Notes under the pieces: generated by a model
What the model was told of the DNA's origin: nothing
Database searches by the model: none
The model's input: the letters and a program-made list of their open reading frames with translations, nothing else
Assembly: GCA_024123955.1 (NCBI GenBank)
Contig: CP099652.1
Location: forward strand, 1,984,001 to 2,048,000
Direction: 5' to 3'
From: Oxalobacteraceae bacterium OTU3CINTB1
GTDB taxonomy: Bacteria; Pseudomonadota; Gammaproteobacteria; Burkholderiales; Burkholderiaceae_D
DNA length: 64,000 nt
Position numbers and translations under genes: made by a program
Part shown: piece by piece, positions 16,685-28,901 of the stretch
Layout: each line of letters opens with the position of its first letter
How positions within the stretch are numbered: the stretch's first letter is position 1

Positions 16685-19600
16685 ATGAGCCCGCCACCGT
16701 CACCACTCCCGTCGTCGCAAGGACTGCCGGCCTACGCCGAGCTGTTCTGCATGAGCAACTTTTCCTTCCTGCAAGGCGCGTCGCGGCCTGAGGAGCTGGT
16801 CGCGCGCGCTGTCGAGCTCGATTATGCGGGGCTGGCCATCACCGATGAGTGCTCGCTGGCCGGCGTGGTGCGCGCGCATGCGGCCGCCAAAGAGGCCGGC
16901 CTCCCCCTGGTGATCGGCAGCCACTTCCACCTGAAGAACCCGGACGGCAGCGCCGCGTTGTCGCTCATCGCGCTGGCCAAAAACCGCGAAGGCTACGGCA
17001 ATTTGTGCGAGCTGATCACCATCGCCCGCAACCGGGTCGCCAAGGGCAGCTATCTGCTGACGCCGGCCGACCTGGCCGCGCCGGCGCCGGCCTACGCGCA
17101 TTTAAAGGGCTTGCCGGACTGCCTGATGATACTGCTGCCGCACTACCCGGCGCACCAGCCCGGCGACGTCGACCGGCTGCACGCGCAGGCGGCGTGGATG
17201 GAGGCGACCTTTCCCGGGCGCGCGTGGATGGGGCTGAACCTGCTGCAGCGCGCCTTCGACGAAGCGCACCGCCTCAGCATCGACGAGGTGGCGTTGCAGC
17301 ATGGAATGTCCGTGGTGGCGCTGGGGCAGGTGTGCATGCATGTGCGCTCGCGCAAGCCGCTGCACGACACCCTGACGGCGGTGCGGGTAGGCAAGCCGGT
17401 CGGCGAGTGCGGCTACGCGCTGGCGCAGAACGCCGAGCAGCACCTGCGCCCGCGTCTGCGGCTGGCCAACCTGTATCCGCCGGCGGCGCTGTTCGAGACC
17501 TTGCGCATCATGCAGGAGTGCACCTTCAAGCTGACCGAGCTGCGATATGAGTATCCGCGCGAACTGGTGCCGGCCGGCCACACGCCGGCCAGCTACCTGC
17601 GCCAGGAGGTTTACGAGGGCACGGCGTGGCGCTTTCCGGCGGGTTTGTCGGCCAGGGTGCGCGGCCAGATCGAAAAGGAGCTCGAGCTGATCGCCGAGCT
17701 CGAGTACGAGCCGTACTTTCTGACCGTCTACGACATCGTGAAGTTCGCCCGCAGCCAGGGCATCCTATGCCAGGGGCGCGGCTCGGCGGCCAACTCGGTG
17801 GTGTGTTTCTGTCTTGGCGTGACGGCGGTCGACCCCGAGCGCAGCAACATGCTGACCGGGCGGTTCATCTCGCGCGAGCGCAAGGAGCCGCCCGACATCG
17901 ACGTCGACTTCGAGCACCAGCGGCGCGAGGAGGTGATCCAGTATATCTATAAAAAATACGGCGCCGACCGCGCCGCGCTGGCGGCCGTTGTCATCAGCTA
18001 CCGGCCCAAGAGCGCGCTGCGCGACAGCGGCAAGGCGCTCGGCGTCGACCTGGCCATCGTCGAGAAGGTGGCCAAGTCGCACCACTGGTTCGACAGCCGC
18101 CACGACCTGGTCGGACGGCTGGCCGAATGCGGGCTCGATCCGGATTCGCAACTGGCGCAGCAATGGGCCTCGCTGGCGATGATGTTGCTGGGCTTTCCGC
18201 GCCACCTGTCGCAGCATCCGGGCGGCTTCGTCATCTCGCACGAGAAGTTGTCGCGGCTGGTGCCGATCGAGGCGGCCACGATGGAGGGGCGCTGCGTGAT
18301 CCAGTGGGACAAAGACGATCTGGAGGAGCTCGGCCTGATGAAGGTCGACGTGCTGGCGTTGGGCATGCTGTCGGCGCTGCGGCGCGCGCTCGACCTGGTG
18401 TCGGCCCGGCGCGGCGCGCCCTTGGCCCTGCACGCCATTCCGTCCGAGGACCCCGCCACCTACGCGATGATGTGCCAAGCCGACACCATCGGCGTGTTCC
18501 AGATCGAGTCGCGCGCGCAGATGAGCATGCTGCCACGGCTGCGGCCAAATAAATTCTACGATCTGGTGGTCGAAGTGGCGCTGGTACGCCCCGGGCCGAT
18601 CCAGGGCGGCATGGTGCATCCGTATTTGCAGCGGCGCCAGAACCCGCGCCTGGTCGAGTATCCGGCCGGACTGGAGGAAGCGCTCGGCCGCACCCTGGGC
18701 GTGCCGATCTTCCAGGAACAGGTGATGCAGATCGCCGTCATCGCCGCCGGCTTCAGCGAGGGCGAGGCCGATCAATTGCGACGCGCGATGGCGGCCTGGA
18801 AACGCAAGGGCGGCGTCGATAAATACCACAGCCGCATCGTCGAGGGCATGACCGAGCGCGGCTACGATCCCGAGTTCGCCGAATCGATCTTCCGCCAGAT
18901 CCAGGGCTTCGGCGAATACGGCTTTCCCGAATCGCACGCGGCCAGTTTCGCGCTGCTGACCTATGCCAGTTCCTGGCTCAAATGCCACGAACCGGCCGCC
19001 TTCCTGTGCGCGCTGCTCAACAGCCAGCCGATGGGGTTCTACAGTCCGTCGCAACTGGTGCAGGACGCCAAGCGCCACGGCGTGGTGGTGCGCGAGATCG
19101 ACGTCACCATCAGCGGCTGGGAGTCGTCGCTGGAGGAGCCGGTGGGCAAGCTGGGACAGCCGGCGGTGCGGCTGGGCCTGTCGATGATGAAGGGGATGCG
19201 CGACGGCGCCGCCGAACGCATCGAAGCGGCGCGCGCCCAGGCGCCGTTCGCCAGCGTCGCCGACCTGGCGCGGCGTGCCGACCTGGACCGCCACGACCTG
19301 CAAGTGCTGGCCGCCGGCAATTCGCTGGTCCACCTGGCCGGCAACCGCCGGCAGGCGCTGTGGCAGGCGGTCGGCGCCACGCCGGACAAGGATTTGCTGC
19401 GGCCGACCACGCCGGACGAGGAGGCGCCCGTATTGAAGCCGCCGAGCGAGGGCGAGGAAATCCTCGGCGACTACCGCTCGCACGGCCTGACATTGGGACG
19501 CCATCCGCTGGCGCTGCTGCGCGCCAAGTTGCTCGAGCACCGTTTCCTGCCGGCGGCCACCCTGAACACCTACACCAACGGCATGCTGGCGCGCGCCTGC

Positions 19601-19864
19601 GGCATGGTCACGGTGCGGCAGCGGCCCGGCACGGCCAAGGGCGTGCTGTTCCTCACCCTTGAGGACGAGACCGGCAACGTCAACGTCATCATCTGGCCCA
19701 AACTGGTCGAGGAGCAGCGCCGCGAGGTGCTGGGCGCGCCGCTGCTGGGCGTGTACGGCGTCTGGCAGCAGGACGGCATCGTGCGCCACCTGGTGGCCAA
19801 GCGGCTGGTCGACATGTCGCACCTGCTGGGCCGGCTGCCGACCATCAGCCGTGATTTTTGTTGA
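16685..19864 (+). CDS. dnaE2: Error-prone DNA polymerase III alpha subunit DnaE2
   Basis: A 1059-residue C-family polymerase of the DnaE2 (ImuC) type, which performs SOS-induced translesion synthesis. The N-terminal PHP domain starts YAELFCMSNFSFLQGASRPEEL. The palm has GRGSAANSVVCFCLGVTAVDP and the acidic PPDIDVDFEHQRREEV metal-binding segment (quoted in part). YGFPESHAASFALLTYAS and a C-terminal OB fold (GMVTVRQRPGTAKGVLF) follow. The length fits DnaE2, about 100 residues shorter than DnaE1. The LexA box ends 7 bp upstream, leaving no room for a standard ribosome site, so the transcript may be nearly leaderless. The usual imuA and imuB partners are not adjacent. Confidence 0.95.
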   Translation: MSPPPSPLPSSQGLPAYAELFCMSNFSFLQGASRPEELVARAVELDYAGLAITDECSLAGVVRAHAAAKEAGLPLVIGSHFHLKNPDGSAALSLIALAKNREGYGNLCELITIARNRVAKGSYLLTPADLAAPAPAYAHLKGLPDCLMILLPHYPAHQPGDVDRLHAQAAWMEATFPGRAWMGLNLLQRAFDEAHRLSIDEVALQHGMSVVALGQVCMHVRSRKPLHDTLTAVRVGKPVGECGYALAQNAEQHLRPRLRLANLYPPAALFETLRIMQECTFKLTELRYEYPRELVPAGHTPASYLRQEVYEGTAWRFPAGLSARVRGQIEKELELIAELEYEPYFLTVYDIVKFARSQGILCQGRGSAANSVVCFCLGVTAVDPERSNMLTGRFISRERKEPPDIDVDFEHQRREEVIQYIYKKYGADRAALAAVVISYRPKSALRDSGKALGVDLAIVEKVAKSHHWFDSRHDLVGRLAECGLDPDSQLAQQWASLAMMLLGFPRHLSQHPGGFVISHEKLSRLVPIEAATMEGRCVIQWDKDDLEELGLMKVDVLALGMLSALRRALDLVSARRGAPLALHAIPSEDPATYAMMCQADTIGVFQIESRAQMSMLPRLRPNKFYDLVVEVALVRPGPIQGGMVHPYLQRRQNPRLVEYPAGLEEALGRTLGVPIFQEQVMQIAVIAAGFSEGEADQLRRAMAAWKRKGGVDKYHSRIVEGMTERGYDPEFAESIFRQIQGFGEYGFPESHAASFALLTYASSWLKCHEPAAFLCALLNSQPMGFYSPSQLVQDAKRHGVVVREIDVTISGWESSLEEPVGKLGQPAVRLGLSMMKGMRDGAAERIEAARAQAPFASVADLARRADLDRHDLQVLAAGNSLVHLAGNRRQALWQAVGATPDKDLLRPTTPDEEAPVLKPPSEGEEILGDYRSHGLTLGRHPLALLRAKLLEHRFLPAATLNTYTNGMLARACGMVTVRQRPGTAKGVLFLTLEDETGNVNVIIWPKLVEEQRREVLGAPLLGVYGVWQQDGIVRHLVAKRLVDMSHLLGRLPTISRDFC

Positions 19865-20075
19865 GGTGGAATTTCCGGCGCGATGGCTGGCCGCAGTCGT
19901 TCGCGCGCGGAATTTGAGGAAGCCGGGTGCCACAGGCCCCCATTTCGGGGGGGGTGCGGGGAGCGAACTGGCGCCGCAACGCCACCGAGGATACGAATTC
20001 AGGCAAGCTGATTGGACGCGCGTTCCCGATCGTCCGCCGTCACTGTCACCACTGTCCAATCACGGAGAACCACCC

Positions 20076-20756
20076 ATGCCAGACATTTCACACGCCAAAC
20101 CCAGCGCCTTGCCCACAGGCGGCGGCGCCGCGCTGCTCGATCCCGCCGACACCCTGGTGCTGCTGTTGGACCACCAGGCCGGACTCTTCCAGACCGTCAA
20201 GGATATCGCGGTGGCCGACCTGCGGCGGAACGTGGAGACGATCGCCAGGCTGTGCACTTTGCTGAAGATCCCGGTGATCACCACCGCTTCGGAGCCGGCC
20301 GGCAGCAATGGTCCGCTGATGCCGGAGATCCACCAGTACGCGCCGCATGCCGTTTATGTGCCGCGCAAAGGCGAGGTCAACGCGTGGGACAACGTCGACT
20401 TTGTCGGCGCCGTGCGCGCCAGCGGCCGCAAGACGCTGGTGATGGCGGGCGTGTGGACCAGCGTTTGCGTGATGTTTCCCGCGCTCGACGCCGTGGCGGC
20501 AGGGTACGATGTCTACGCCGTCATCGACGCGTCCGGCGATCCGAGCGAGATGGTCTCGCGCGTCTCCGTTGCGCGCTTCGCACAAGGTGGCGTCAAGCCC
20601 ACCTCGACCAACGCGTTGTTATCGGAGCTGCACCGCACCTGGGCGCGCCCGGAAGCGGCGGAGCTGGCCAAGCTATATGGCCTGGTCGCGCCCAACTATG
20701 CGGCGGTGGCGGAGAGCTATGCGCGCGCCCAGCAGGCGGTGCGGGACGCGGCCTAA
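20076..20756 (+). CDS. Isochorismatase-family cysteine hydrolase (YcaC-like)
   Basis: A 226-residue isochorismatase-fold hydrolase. The catalytic triad is visible as Asp in LLLDHQAGLF, Lys in VPRKGEVNAWDN, and Cys in GVWTSVCVMFPALDA. The DHQ start and long C-terminal tail resemble YcaC-type hydrolases rather than true isochorismatase or nicotinamidase. The ATG at 20076 has GGAG 8 bases upstream; the frame is open further upstream but reads through the end of dnaE2. It is a single gene between dnaE2 and the RAMA-like gene. The substrate, probably an amide or hydroxamate, is unknown. Confidence 0.85.
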   Translation: MPDISHAKPSALPTGGGAALLDPADTLVLLLDHQAGLFQTVKDIAVADLRRNVETIARLCTLLKIPVITTASEPAGSNGPLMPEIHQYAPHAVYVPRKGEVNAWDNVDFVGAVRASGRKTLVMAGVWTSVCVMFPALDAVAAGYDVYAVIDASGDPSEMVSRVSVARFAQGGVKPTSTNALLSELHRTWARPEAAELAKLYGLVAPNYAAVAESYARAQQAVRDAA

Positions 20757-20860
20757 GATCTGGGGCCCCCACCCCAACGGGCATATAAGGTGTCTGGTAC
20801 AGGACCGTAAGAGGTGAAAGGGGCAATATCACACGACTCTATGCGGGAACCGTACTCTTT

Positions 20861-20954
20861 TGGTTGTCTGTTTCTGTCTCTTTTTGTCTTATTTGAACTC
20901 CAGCTCGGCCTCCGGGTCTAAAGAGACAGGAAGAGACAAAAACCGACAGAAACC
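20861..20954. repeat. Imperfect inverted repeat of GTCTCTTTTTGTC type ahead of the RAMA-like gene
   Basis: The left arm contains GGTTGTCTGTTTCTGTCTC then TTTTTGTCTT. The right arm contains AAGAGACAGGAAGAGACAAA then AACCGACAGAAACC, so the outer ends and the inner TTTTTGTCTT/AAGAGAC units pair imperfectly around a GC-rich centre. The purine/pyrimidine strand bias is unlike anything nearby. It ends about 15 bp before the ATG at 20970 and could be an operator or an mRNA leader hairpin. Confidence 0.6.
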
Positions 20955-20969
20955 GCAAGGAGAAAGAGT

Positions 20970-21557
20970 ATGAATCCCCGACAGACTCGCTTACTCCCAC
21001 CCGCCACTGAACTCCAGCTTGAAGAATTCCTGCGCAAGAGCGCCAGCTCTCTATCGGTCACCGAGGCGCTGGTGGCCGCCGTTAAATTGTGGATCGAGCG
21101 CGAGAAGGCGACCGCCCAGCCATCGCGCGGCTACCAATGGAAGATTTTATTTTTACCGGAGGGAACCCGGGTACGCATGCAATATGAGGAAGACTGGCAC
21201 AGCGCCGAAGTGGTCGGTGATGATTTGATCTATCGCGGCCTTCCCGTGTCCCCGCATCAGTTGACCCAGGCCGTGGCCGGCGACGGCCGCAATGCCTGGC
21301 GGGATCTGTGGATACGCTTCCCTGGAGAAAAGAATTGGGCGTGTGCCGCGCAATTGCGCGCCCGTCTGCAAAAACGTGCCGCCACTACGCCGCCAACGCC
21401 GGCGGAAGCGATGGCTAACGCAGCCAAGACAATGAGCAATGCGCTGAACGCCGCACTGGTTTTGATCGAGCACGTCGACTTGCAGTCCCGAAACACTCTG
21501 GAGCGCCGCTTGCCCAAAAGCCGCCGTGAATACGATGAATTCGACGACATTCATTGA
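20970..21557 (+). CDS. Hypothetical protein with RAMA-like domain
   Basis: A 195-residue protein. An N-terminal helical part (TELQLEEFLRKSASSLSVTEAL) is followed by a segment resembling the RAMA domain (restriction enzyme adenine methylase associated): LPEGTRVRMQYEEDWHSAEV, DDLIYRGLPVSPHQLTQAV, and NAWRDLWIRFPG in place of the NGWxxW end. RAMA domains are thought to read or bind modified DNA. The C-terminal third is Ala-rich and helical, ending in a charged tail. A strong AAGGAG ribosome site precedes the ATG. Codon use is less GC-extreme than in neighbours. No methylase or nuclease lies next to it. Function unknown. Confidence 0.75.
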   Translation: MNPRQTRLLPPATELQLEEFLRKSASSLSVTEALVAAVKLWIEREKATAQPSRGYQWKILFLPEGTRVRMQYEEDWHSAEVVGDDLIYRGLPVSPHQLTQAVAGDGRNAWRDLWIRFPGEKNWACAAQLRARLQKRAATTPPTPAEAMANAAKTMSNALNAALVLIEHVDLQSRNTLERRLPKSRREYDEFDDIH

Positions 21558-21566
21558 TTAAAAAGA

Positions 21567-21598
21567 CTTCGGCCGCCCGCTTTCACGGGCGGCCGAAG
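21567..21598 (-). terminator. Rho-independent terminator for the PRC-barrel unit
   Basis: A perfect 13-bp stem (CTTCGGCCGCCCG with its complement) and a 6-base loop. Read on the minus strand the stem is followed by TCTTTTTAAT, a good U-tract, so it terminates the minus-strand genes 21640-22241. On the plus strand there is no U-tract. Confidence 0.85.
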
Positions 21599-21639
21599 CC
21601 GTACTGCAACGATGCGTGGGAGGTGGTTATCCCGCCAAC

Positions 21640-21819
21640 TCATCGCCTCTTGCGCCGCAGGTGGTCCGCCACCTGGTATTCACGACCGTCGGACCAGCTC
21701 GCCAGCGTGACGGGCACGCCGACCGGCGGCCGCGCCTGCGCCTGGCGGCGGCGCGCGATCCGCACCATCAAGGTCGCGGTCAGCGCGGCCGCGCCGGCCA
21801 GCATGATCAGGGCCGACAT
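21640..21819 (-). CDS. Small membrane protein coupled to the PRC-barrel gene
   Basis: A 59-residue reading frame starting at the ATG at 21819, which forms GTGATG with the stop of the upstream PRC-barrel gene, so translation would be coupled. Residues 1-20 form one transmembrane helix (MSALIMLAGAAALTATLMV), followed by a basic RIARRRQAQAR stop-transfer and a short polar tail ending RRKRR. A strong terminator lies 42 bp after its end, supporting a real transcript end. It has no recognisable family and its small size leaves some doubt. Confidence 0.55.
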   Translation of the reverse strand: MSALIMLAGAAALTATLMVRIARRRQAQARPPVGVPVTLASWSDGREYQVADHLRRKRR

Positions 21820-22241
21820 CACAGCGGACCGCTGTCGAGGTTGTCGTAGCGGGTGCCGTAGTAGCTATGGATCTGGCTCGCCCAGGTCTGGTTGGCCATG
21901 TTGGGCCAGTGGTCGGTGTCGAAACCGGGCGCGTTCTCGATGCGCTCCTTGTCGATGTTCAAGGTGAAGCGTTTGTTGACCGTGTCCAGGGTCAGCGCTT
22001 CCCATGGCACCGCGAATAATTTTTCGCCGATGGTCAGGATGCCGCCCGACGACATGACCGCATAGGCAATTTTGCCGGTGCGCATGTCGAGCATGATTTC
22101 CTTGATCTCGCCCAGGTGTTCGTTCTTCAGATTGTGAACGTGGTCGCCGATCAGCGTGTCTGCGCCCATCAGTTCAGGGCCGGGACCCTTGTTGCCGTTG
22201 TCGACATACATACCGTAAGCATCGCGTTCCGTGTAGCTCAT
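21819..22241 (-). CDS. PRC-barrel domain protein
   Basis: A 140-residue PRC-barrel protein. The start MSYTERDAYGMY at 22241 has GAGGAG upstream and is preferred to an in-frame ATG at 22310. The barrel (about residues 25-95) shows MGADTLIGDHVHNLKNEHLG and IKEIMLDMRTGKIAYAVMSS (quoted as typical strands), with GEKLFAVPWEAL after it. The C-terminal part, with a WPNMANQTWASQIHSYYG segment, is typical of stress-linked PRC-barrel proteins in Proteobacteria. They are often induced by osmotic or desiccation stress, which is family knowledge rather than something visible here. Confidence 0.85.
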   Translation of the reverse strand: MSYTERDAYGMYVDNGNKGPGPELMGADTLIGDHVHNLKNEHLGEIKEIMLDMRTGKIAYAVMSSGGILTIGEKLFAVPWEALTLDTVNKRFTLNIDKERIENAPGFDTDHWPNMANQTWASQIHSYYGTRYDNLDSGPL

Positions 22242-22418
22242 GATGTTCTCCTCTAAGAATGAGTTGCTATTCTGACTTGGTTGATTGGGACGGTCTGTAC
22301 GCTGAGACACAGTCGGATCGGATTGCCAAACCGGCCATTTTTGCCAGTCAGCTAAGCTGAGTTTTCCGATCCGTAAGGGATTTTTCCGGGGCTGATGCTG
22401 ATGAAATAACCGTTTTAG

Positions 22419-25009
<2,591 letters not shown>

Positions 25010-25029
25010 AGCAATCGCAGGCAAAAATG

Positions 25030-25063
25030 CCCGGCGCGCGTTGGCAAACCCCTCTGCGCCGGG
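25030..25063 (+). terminator. Possible terminator after kdsA
   Basis: An 8-bp GC stem (CCCGGCGC with GCGCCGGG) and an 18-base loop are followed by TTATATT. The large loop and short T run make it a weak candidate, but it falls between kdsA and the eno leader. Confidence 0.4.
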
Positions 25064-25084
25064 TTATATTCCCGTTATCCTTAA

Positions 25085-26428
<1,344 letters not shown>

Positions 26429-26436
26429 TGCAGTCA

Positions 26437-26461
26437 GCGGCCGCCGACGTCCGGCGGCCGC
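26437..26461 (+). other. GC hairpin between eno and ftsB
   Basis: A perfect 10-bp stem (GCGGCCGCCG with CGGCGGCCGC) and a 5-base loop begin 9 bp after the eno stop. There is no T run after it, so it may slow transcription or protect the eno mRNA 3' end rather than terminate. Confidence 0.5.
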
Positions 26462-26480
26462 GTTCGAACCCGAATCGACC

Positions 26481-26810
26481 ATGCGCCTGATCACCCTCGC
26501 CCTGGCAGTGTTGCTGCTGCTGATACAGTACCCGCTCTGGCTGGGGAAGGGCGGCTGGCTGCGCGTGGCCGATCTCGAAGCGCAAGTGGGCACGGCGCAT
26601 AAAAAAAACGCCGAACTGCTGGCCCGCAACGCCAAGCTCGACTCCGAAGTGCGCGACCTCAAGGACGGCACCGGCGCCGTCGAAGAACGCGCCCGCTACG
26701 AGCTCAGCATGATCAAACAAAACGAAATCTTCATCCAGATCGTCGGCAAAGGACAAGCCGCGCCGCCGGTGCCGCTGGCCGCCCCACCAGCCCCGCCAGC
26801 CGACCACTAA
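26481..26810 (+). CDS. ftsB: Cell division protein FtsB
   Basis: A 109-residue septum-formation protein of the FtsB/DivIC family, which with FtsL and FtsQ activates septal peptidoglycan synthesis. There is one N-terminal transmembrane helix ([20 protein letters not shown]), the conserved GKGGWLRV after it, and a coiled coil of about 40 residues ([20 protein letters not shown]). The [20 protein letters not shown] block is the FtsB signature. The C-terminal Pro/Ala tail is longer than in Escherichia coli. The position after eno is the classical one. Confidence 0.92.
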   Translation: MRLITLALAVLLLLIQYPLWLGKGGWLRVADLEAQVGTAHKKNAELLARNAKLDSEVRDLKDGTGAVEERARYELSMIKQNEIFIQIVGKGQAAPPVPLAAPPAPPADH

Positions 26811-26829
26811 CCCTGAATATGTTCTAAAA

Positions 26830-26863
26830 CACGTAGGGCGGATTAGCGAAGCGTAATCCGCCA
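26830..26863. repeat. Single palindromic repeat, CGTAGGGCGGATTA family
   Basis: CACGTAGGGCGGATTAGCG then AAGCGTAATCCGCCA: a hairpin whose arms are GGCGGATTA and TAATCCGCC around GCGAAGCG. The continuation AAGCGCCG is also found at the copy at 31493. It sits 20 bp after ftsB. Confidence 0.9.
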
Positions 26864-26969
26864 AGCGCCGTCGATGGCCCATGCCAACCCCCGTGACATT
26901 TCGCTAGATTTCCACATGGAAATAAACGCTATGATACCGACGAGCATCCAGCGAAGTGACCATACCGCC

Positions 26970-27824
26970 ATGACCCAAGCCCCAGCACCAACCCGTAGAC
27001 CAGCGGCCCGCCGCCAGCCCGGCCGCCTCCGGGCCGCCTTTGCTTGGGCGGCCATGCTCGTGGCCACCGCGCTGGCACCACTCGCCGCCGACGCCACCTG
27101 CATCCCCGTCCGCGTCGGCTACATGGACCAGCACCGCCCCCCATACTGGCTGGGCGAAGGCACCGTAGTCCCCGATCCGCCCGGTGCCGCCGTCGACCTG
27201 ATGCACGACGCCGTGCTCGGCGCCGGCTTCGGCTGCCCGCCGGTCTGGGTGCGCCTGCCGATCGCCCGCCTGCGCGTGGCGCTGGCCAGCGGCGACATCG
27301 ACATGTCGCCCATGGGGGAGCTACCCGTTTATCCGCCGGAGATAGCGCTACCACGCGACAAGGCCGGCAACATCGACCTCGACCGCGCCATGCACAACGC
27401 CCTCATCGTGCTGGTGCGCGCCAGCGACAAGCTACCGGCCAGCACCCAGCCGATGCAGCACTTCAAAGGCAAGCTGCTCGGCGTGGCGCAAGGCCAAAGC
27501 TACGCCCCCCGCCTGCGCGACGCCGGCCTGACGATCGACGACGGCGCGCGCGATCTCGAGCGCAACCTCGAAAAGCTGCGGCTCGGACGCATCGATGGCG
27601 TAGTCGTCGCCGCCGTCTCGCCCGAACACCTGAAGGCCACCTTGGCGCGCTACAAGGGCGCCTTTGTGCAATTGCCGCAGCCGCTGATCAACACCCGCGT
27701 CTGGCTCGCCTTCAACGACAACTTCTACCGCGCCCACCCGGCGCAGGTGGAGGCGCTGTGGACCTGGCTCGACCTCAACCGCCACCGGCTCGGCTACGTC
27801 ATGCAGAAATACCGCAAGCAATAG
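26970..27824 (+). CDS. Periplasmic amino-acid-type substrate-binding protein
   Basis: A protein of about 284 residues with an unusually long basic N-region (TRRPAARRQPGRLR), then a signal peptide core (AAFAWAAMLVATALAPLAADA). The mature part looks like a family 3 extracellular solute-binding domain: VRVGYMDQHRPPYW, GAAVDLMHDAVLGAGFGCPP, LASGDIDMSPMGEL, LLGVAQGQSYAPRLRDAGL and LEKLRLGRIDGVVV. Two Cys near the start of the mature region (TCIPV and GFGCPP) may form a disulfide. There is no ABC transporter next to it. The start is uncertain: ATG at 26931 and TTG/ATG further up are in frame, but a TATGAT at 26930-26935 could be the -10 box. Confidence 0.75.
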   Translation: MTQAPAPTRRPAARRQPGRLRAAFAWAAMLVATALAPLAADATCIPVRVGYMDQHRPPYWLGEGTVVPDPPGAAVDLMHDAVLGAGFGCPPVWVRLPIARLRVALASGDIDMSPMGELPVYPPEIALPRDKAGNIDLDRAMHNALIVLVRASDKLPASTQPMQHFKGKLLGVAQGQSYAPRLRDAGLTIDDGARDLERNLEKLRLGRIDGVVVAAVSPEHLKATLARYKGAFVQLPQPLINTRVWLAFNDNFYRAHPAQVEALWTWLDLNRHRLGYVMQKYRKQ

Positions 27825-27893
27825 TAGTGCGCGATTTGGGCCCGCGATTTGGTAGAATCCGGGTCCCTCATCCCGACCACCTCCAGGCCTGAT

Positions 27894-28832
27894 TTGTCGA
27901 AGACGCTGTTTATAACCACCGCGACCATTACGCTCGCGCTGGCCGGTATCGCCGCCGCAACCCCTGTCACCGCAGCCAACCCCGCCGCCGGCGGCCACGA
28001 CCTGCTGCGCGCGCAAGTGCTGCTCGACCGCGCCCATTTCTCGTCCGGCGAAATCGACGGCAGCAAGGGCAGCAACCTGCGCAAGGCCGTCATCGGTTTC
28101 CAGAAACTGCACCAGTTGCCGCTGACCGGCGTGCTCGACACGGCCACCTGGGCCGTGCTATCGACCGACACCGCGCCCGTGCTCGACGTCTACACCGTCA
28201 CCGCCGGGGACGCGGCTGGCCCCTACCGGCCGGTGCCGGCTACGATGGCCGACAAGGCCAAGCTGCCGGCGCTCGGTTACGCCAGCATGGCCGAGGCGCT
28301 GGGCGAAAAATTCCACAGCAGCCCGGAGCTGCTGCGCCGCCTCAATCCCGGCAAATCGTTCACCCGCGCGGGCGAGCAACTGCTGGTGCCGAACGTGATG
28401 TCGGCCAAGCCGCTGCCCAAAGCGACCTCGATCCTGGTCGACGCCGGCGACGGCACCTTGACCCTGCTCGACGCCGGCGGCATGCCGATCGCGCAATTCC
28501 CGGCCAGCACCGGCAGCGCCCACGACCCGCTGCCGGAGGGGCGCTGGGAAGTGCGCGGCATCGCCCCCAACCCCGAATACCGCTACAACCCCAAGCTGTT
28601 CTGGGACGCCAAGGCCGGCGACACCGCCGCCCGCATCCCGGCCGGCCCCAACAACCCGGTCGGCGCTGTCTGGATCCAGCTGAGCAAGCCGCACTACGGC
28701 ATCCACGGCACGCCGGAGCCGGGCAAGATCGGCAAGACCCAGTCGCACGGCTGCATCCGCCTGACCAACTGGGACGTCCAGACGGTGGCGCGGGCCATCT
28801 CGCGCGGCGCGGTGGTGTTGTTGCAAGGTTAG
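27894..28832 (+). CDS. L,D-transpeptidase with peptidoglycan-binding domain
   Basis: An exported enzyme of about 312 residues of the YkuD family, which makes 3-3 peptidoglycan cross-links or attaches proteins to the wall. After the signal peptide (LFITTATITLALAGIAAA) there is a peptidoglycan-binding helical domain (LLRAQVLLDRAHFSSGEIDG and VIGFQKLHQLPLTGVLD). The catalytic domain (about 170-312) has YGIHGTPEPGKIG and the Cys signature SHGCIRLTNWD. The start is probably the TTG at 27894; an earlier TTG at 27849 would add 15 residues and lies over a TAGAAT -10-like box (27853-27858). Confidence 0.88.
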   Translation: MSKTLFITTATITLALAGIAAATPVTAANPAAGGHDLLRAQVLLDRAHFSSGEIDGSKGSNLRKAVIGFQKLHQLPLTGVLDTATWAVLSTDTAPVLDVYTVTAGDAAGPYRPVPATMADKAKLPALGYASMAEALGEKFHSSPELLRRLNPGKSFTRAGEQLLVPNVMSAKPLPKATSILVDAGDGTLTLLDAGGMPIAQFPASTGSAHDPLPEGRWEVRGIAPNPEYRYNPKLFWDAKAGDTAARIPAGPNNPVGAVWIQLSKPHYGIHGTPEPGKIGKTQSHGCIRLTNWDVQTVARAISRGAVVLLQG

Positions 28833-28901
28833 CGGACGGAATGGGGCGAGCCCCTTCCTTTGGTACACTAGCGCACGGCCACCACCAGACTAGGAAACCG
28901 G

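Noticed and set aside
17765..20059. A 764-residue minus-strand frame over dnaE2
   Set aside because: It mirrors the DnaE2 coding sequence and has no recognisable motif. The plus-strand polymerase motifs are unambiguous.
19865..20075. A possible small gene between dnaE2 and the isochorismatase-fold gene
   Set aside because: Frames here are only extensions of neighbours, with no ribosome site or family resemblance.
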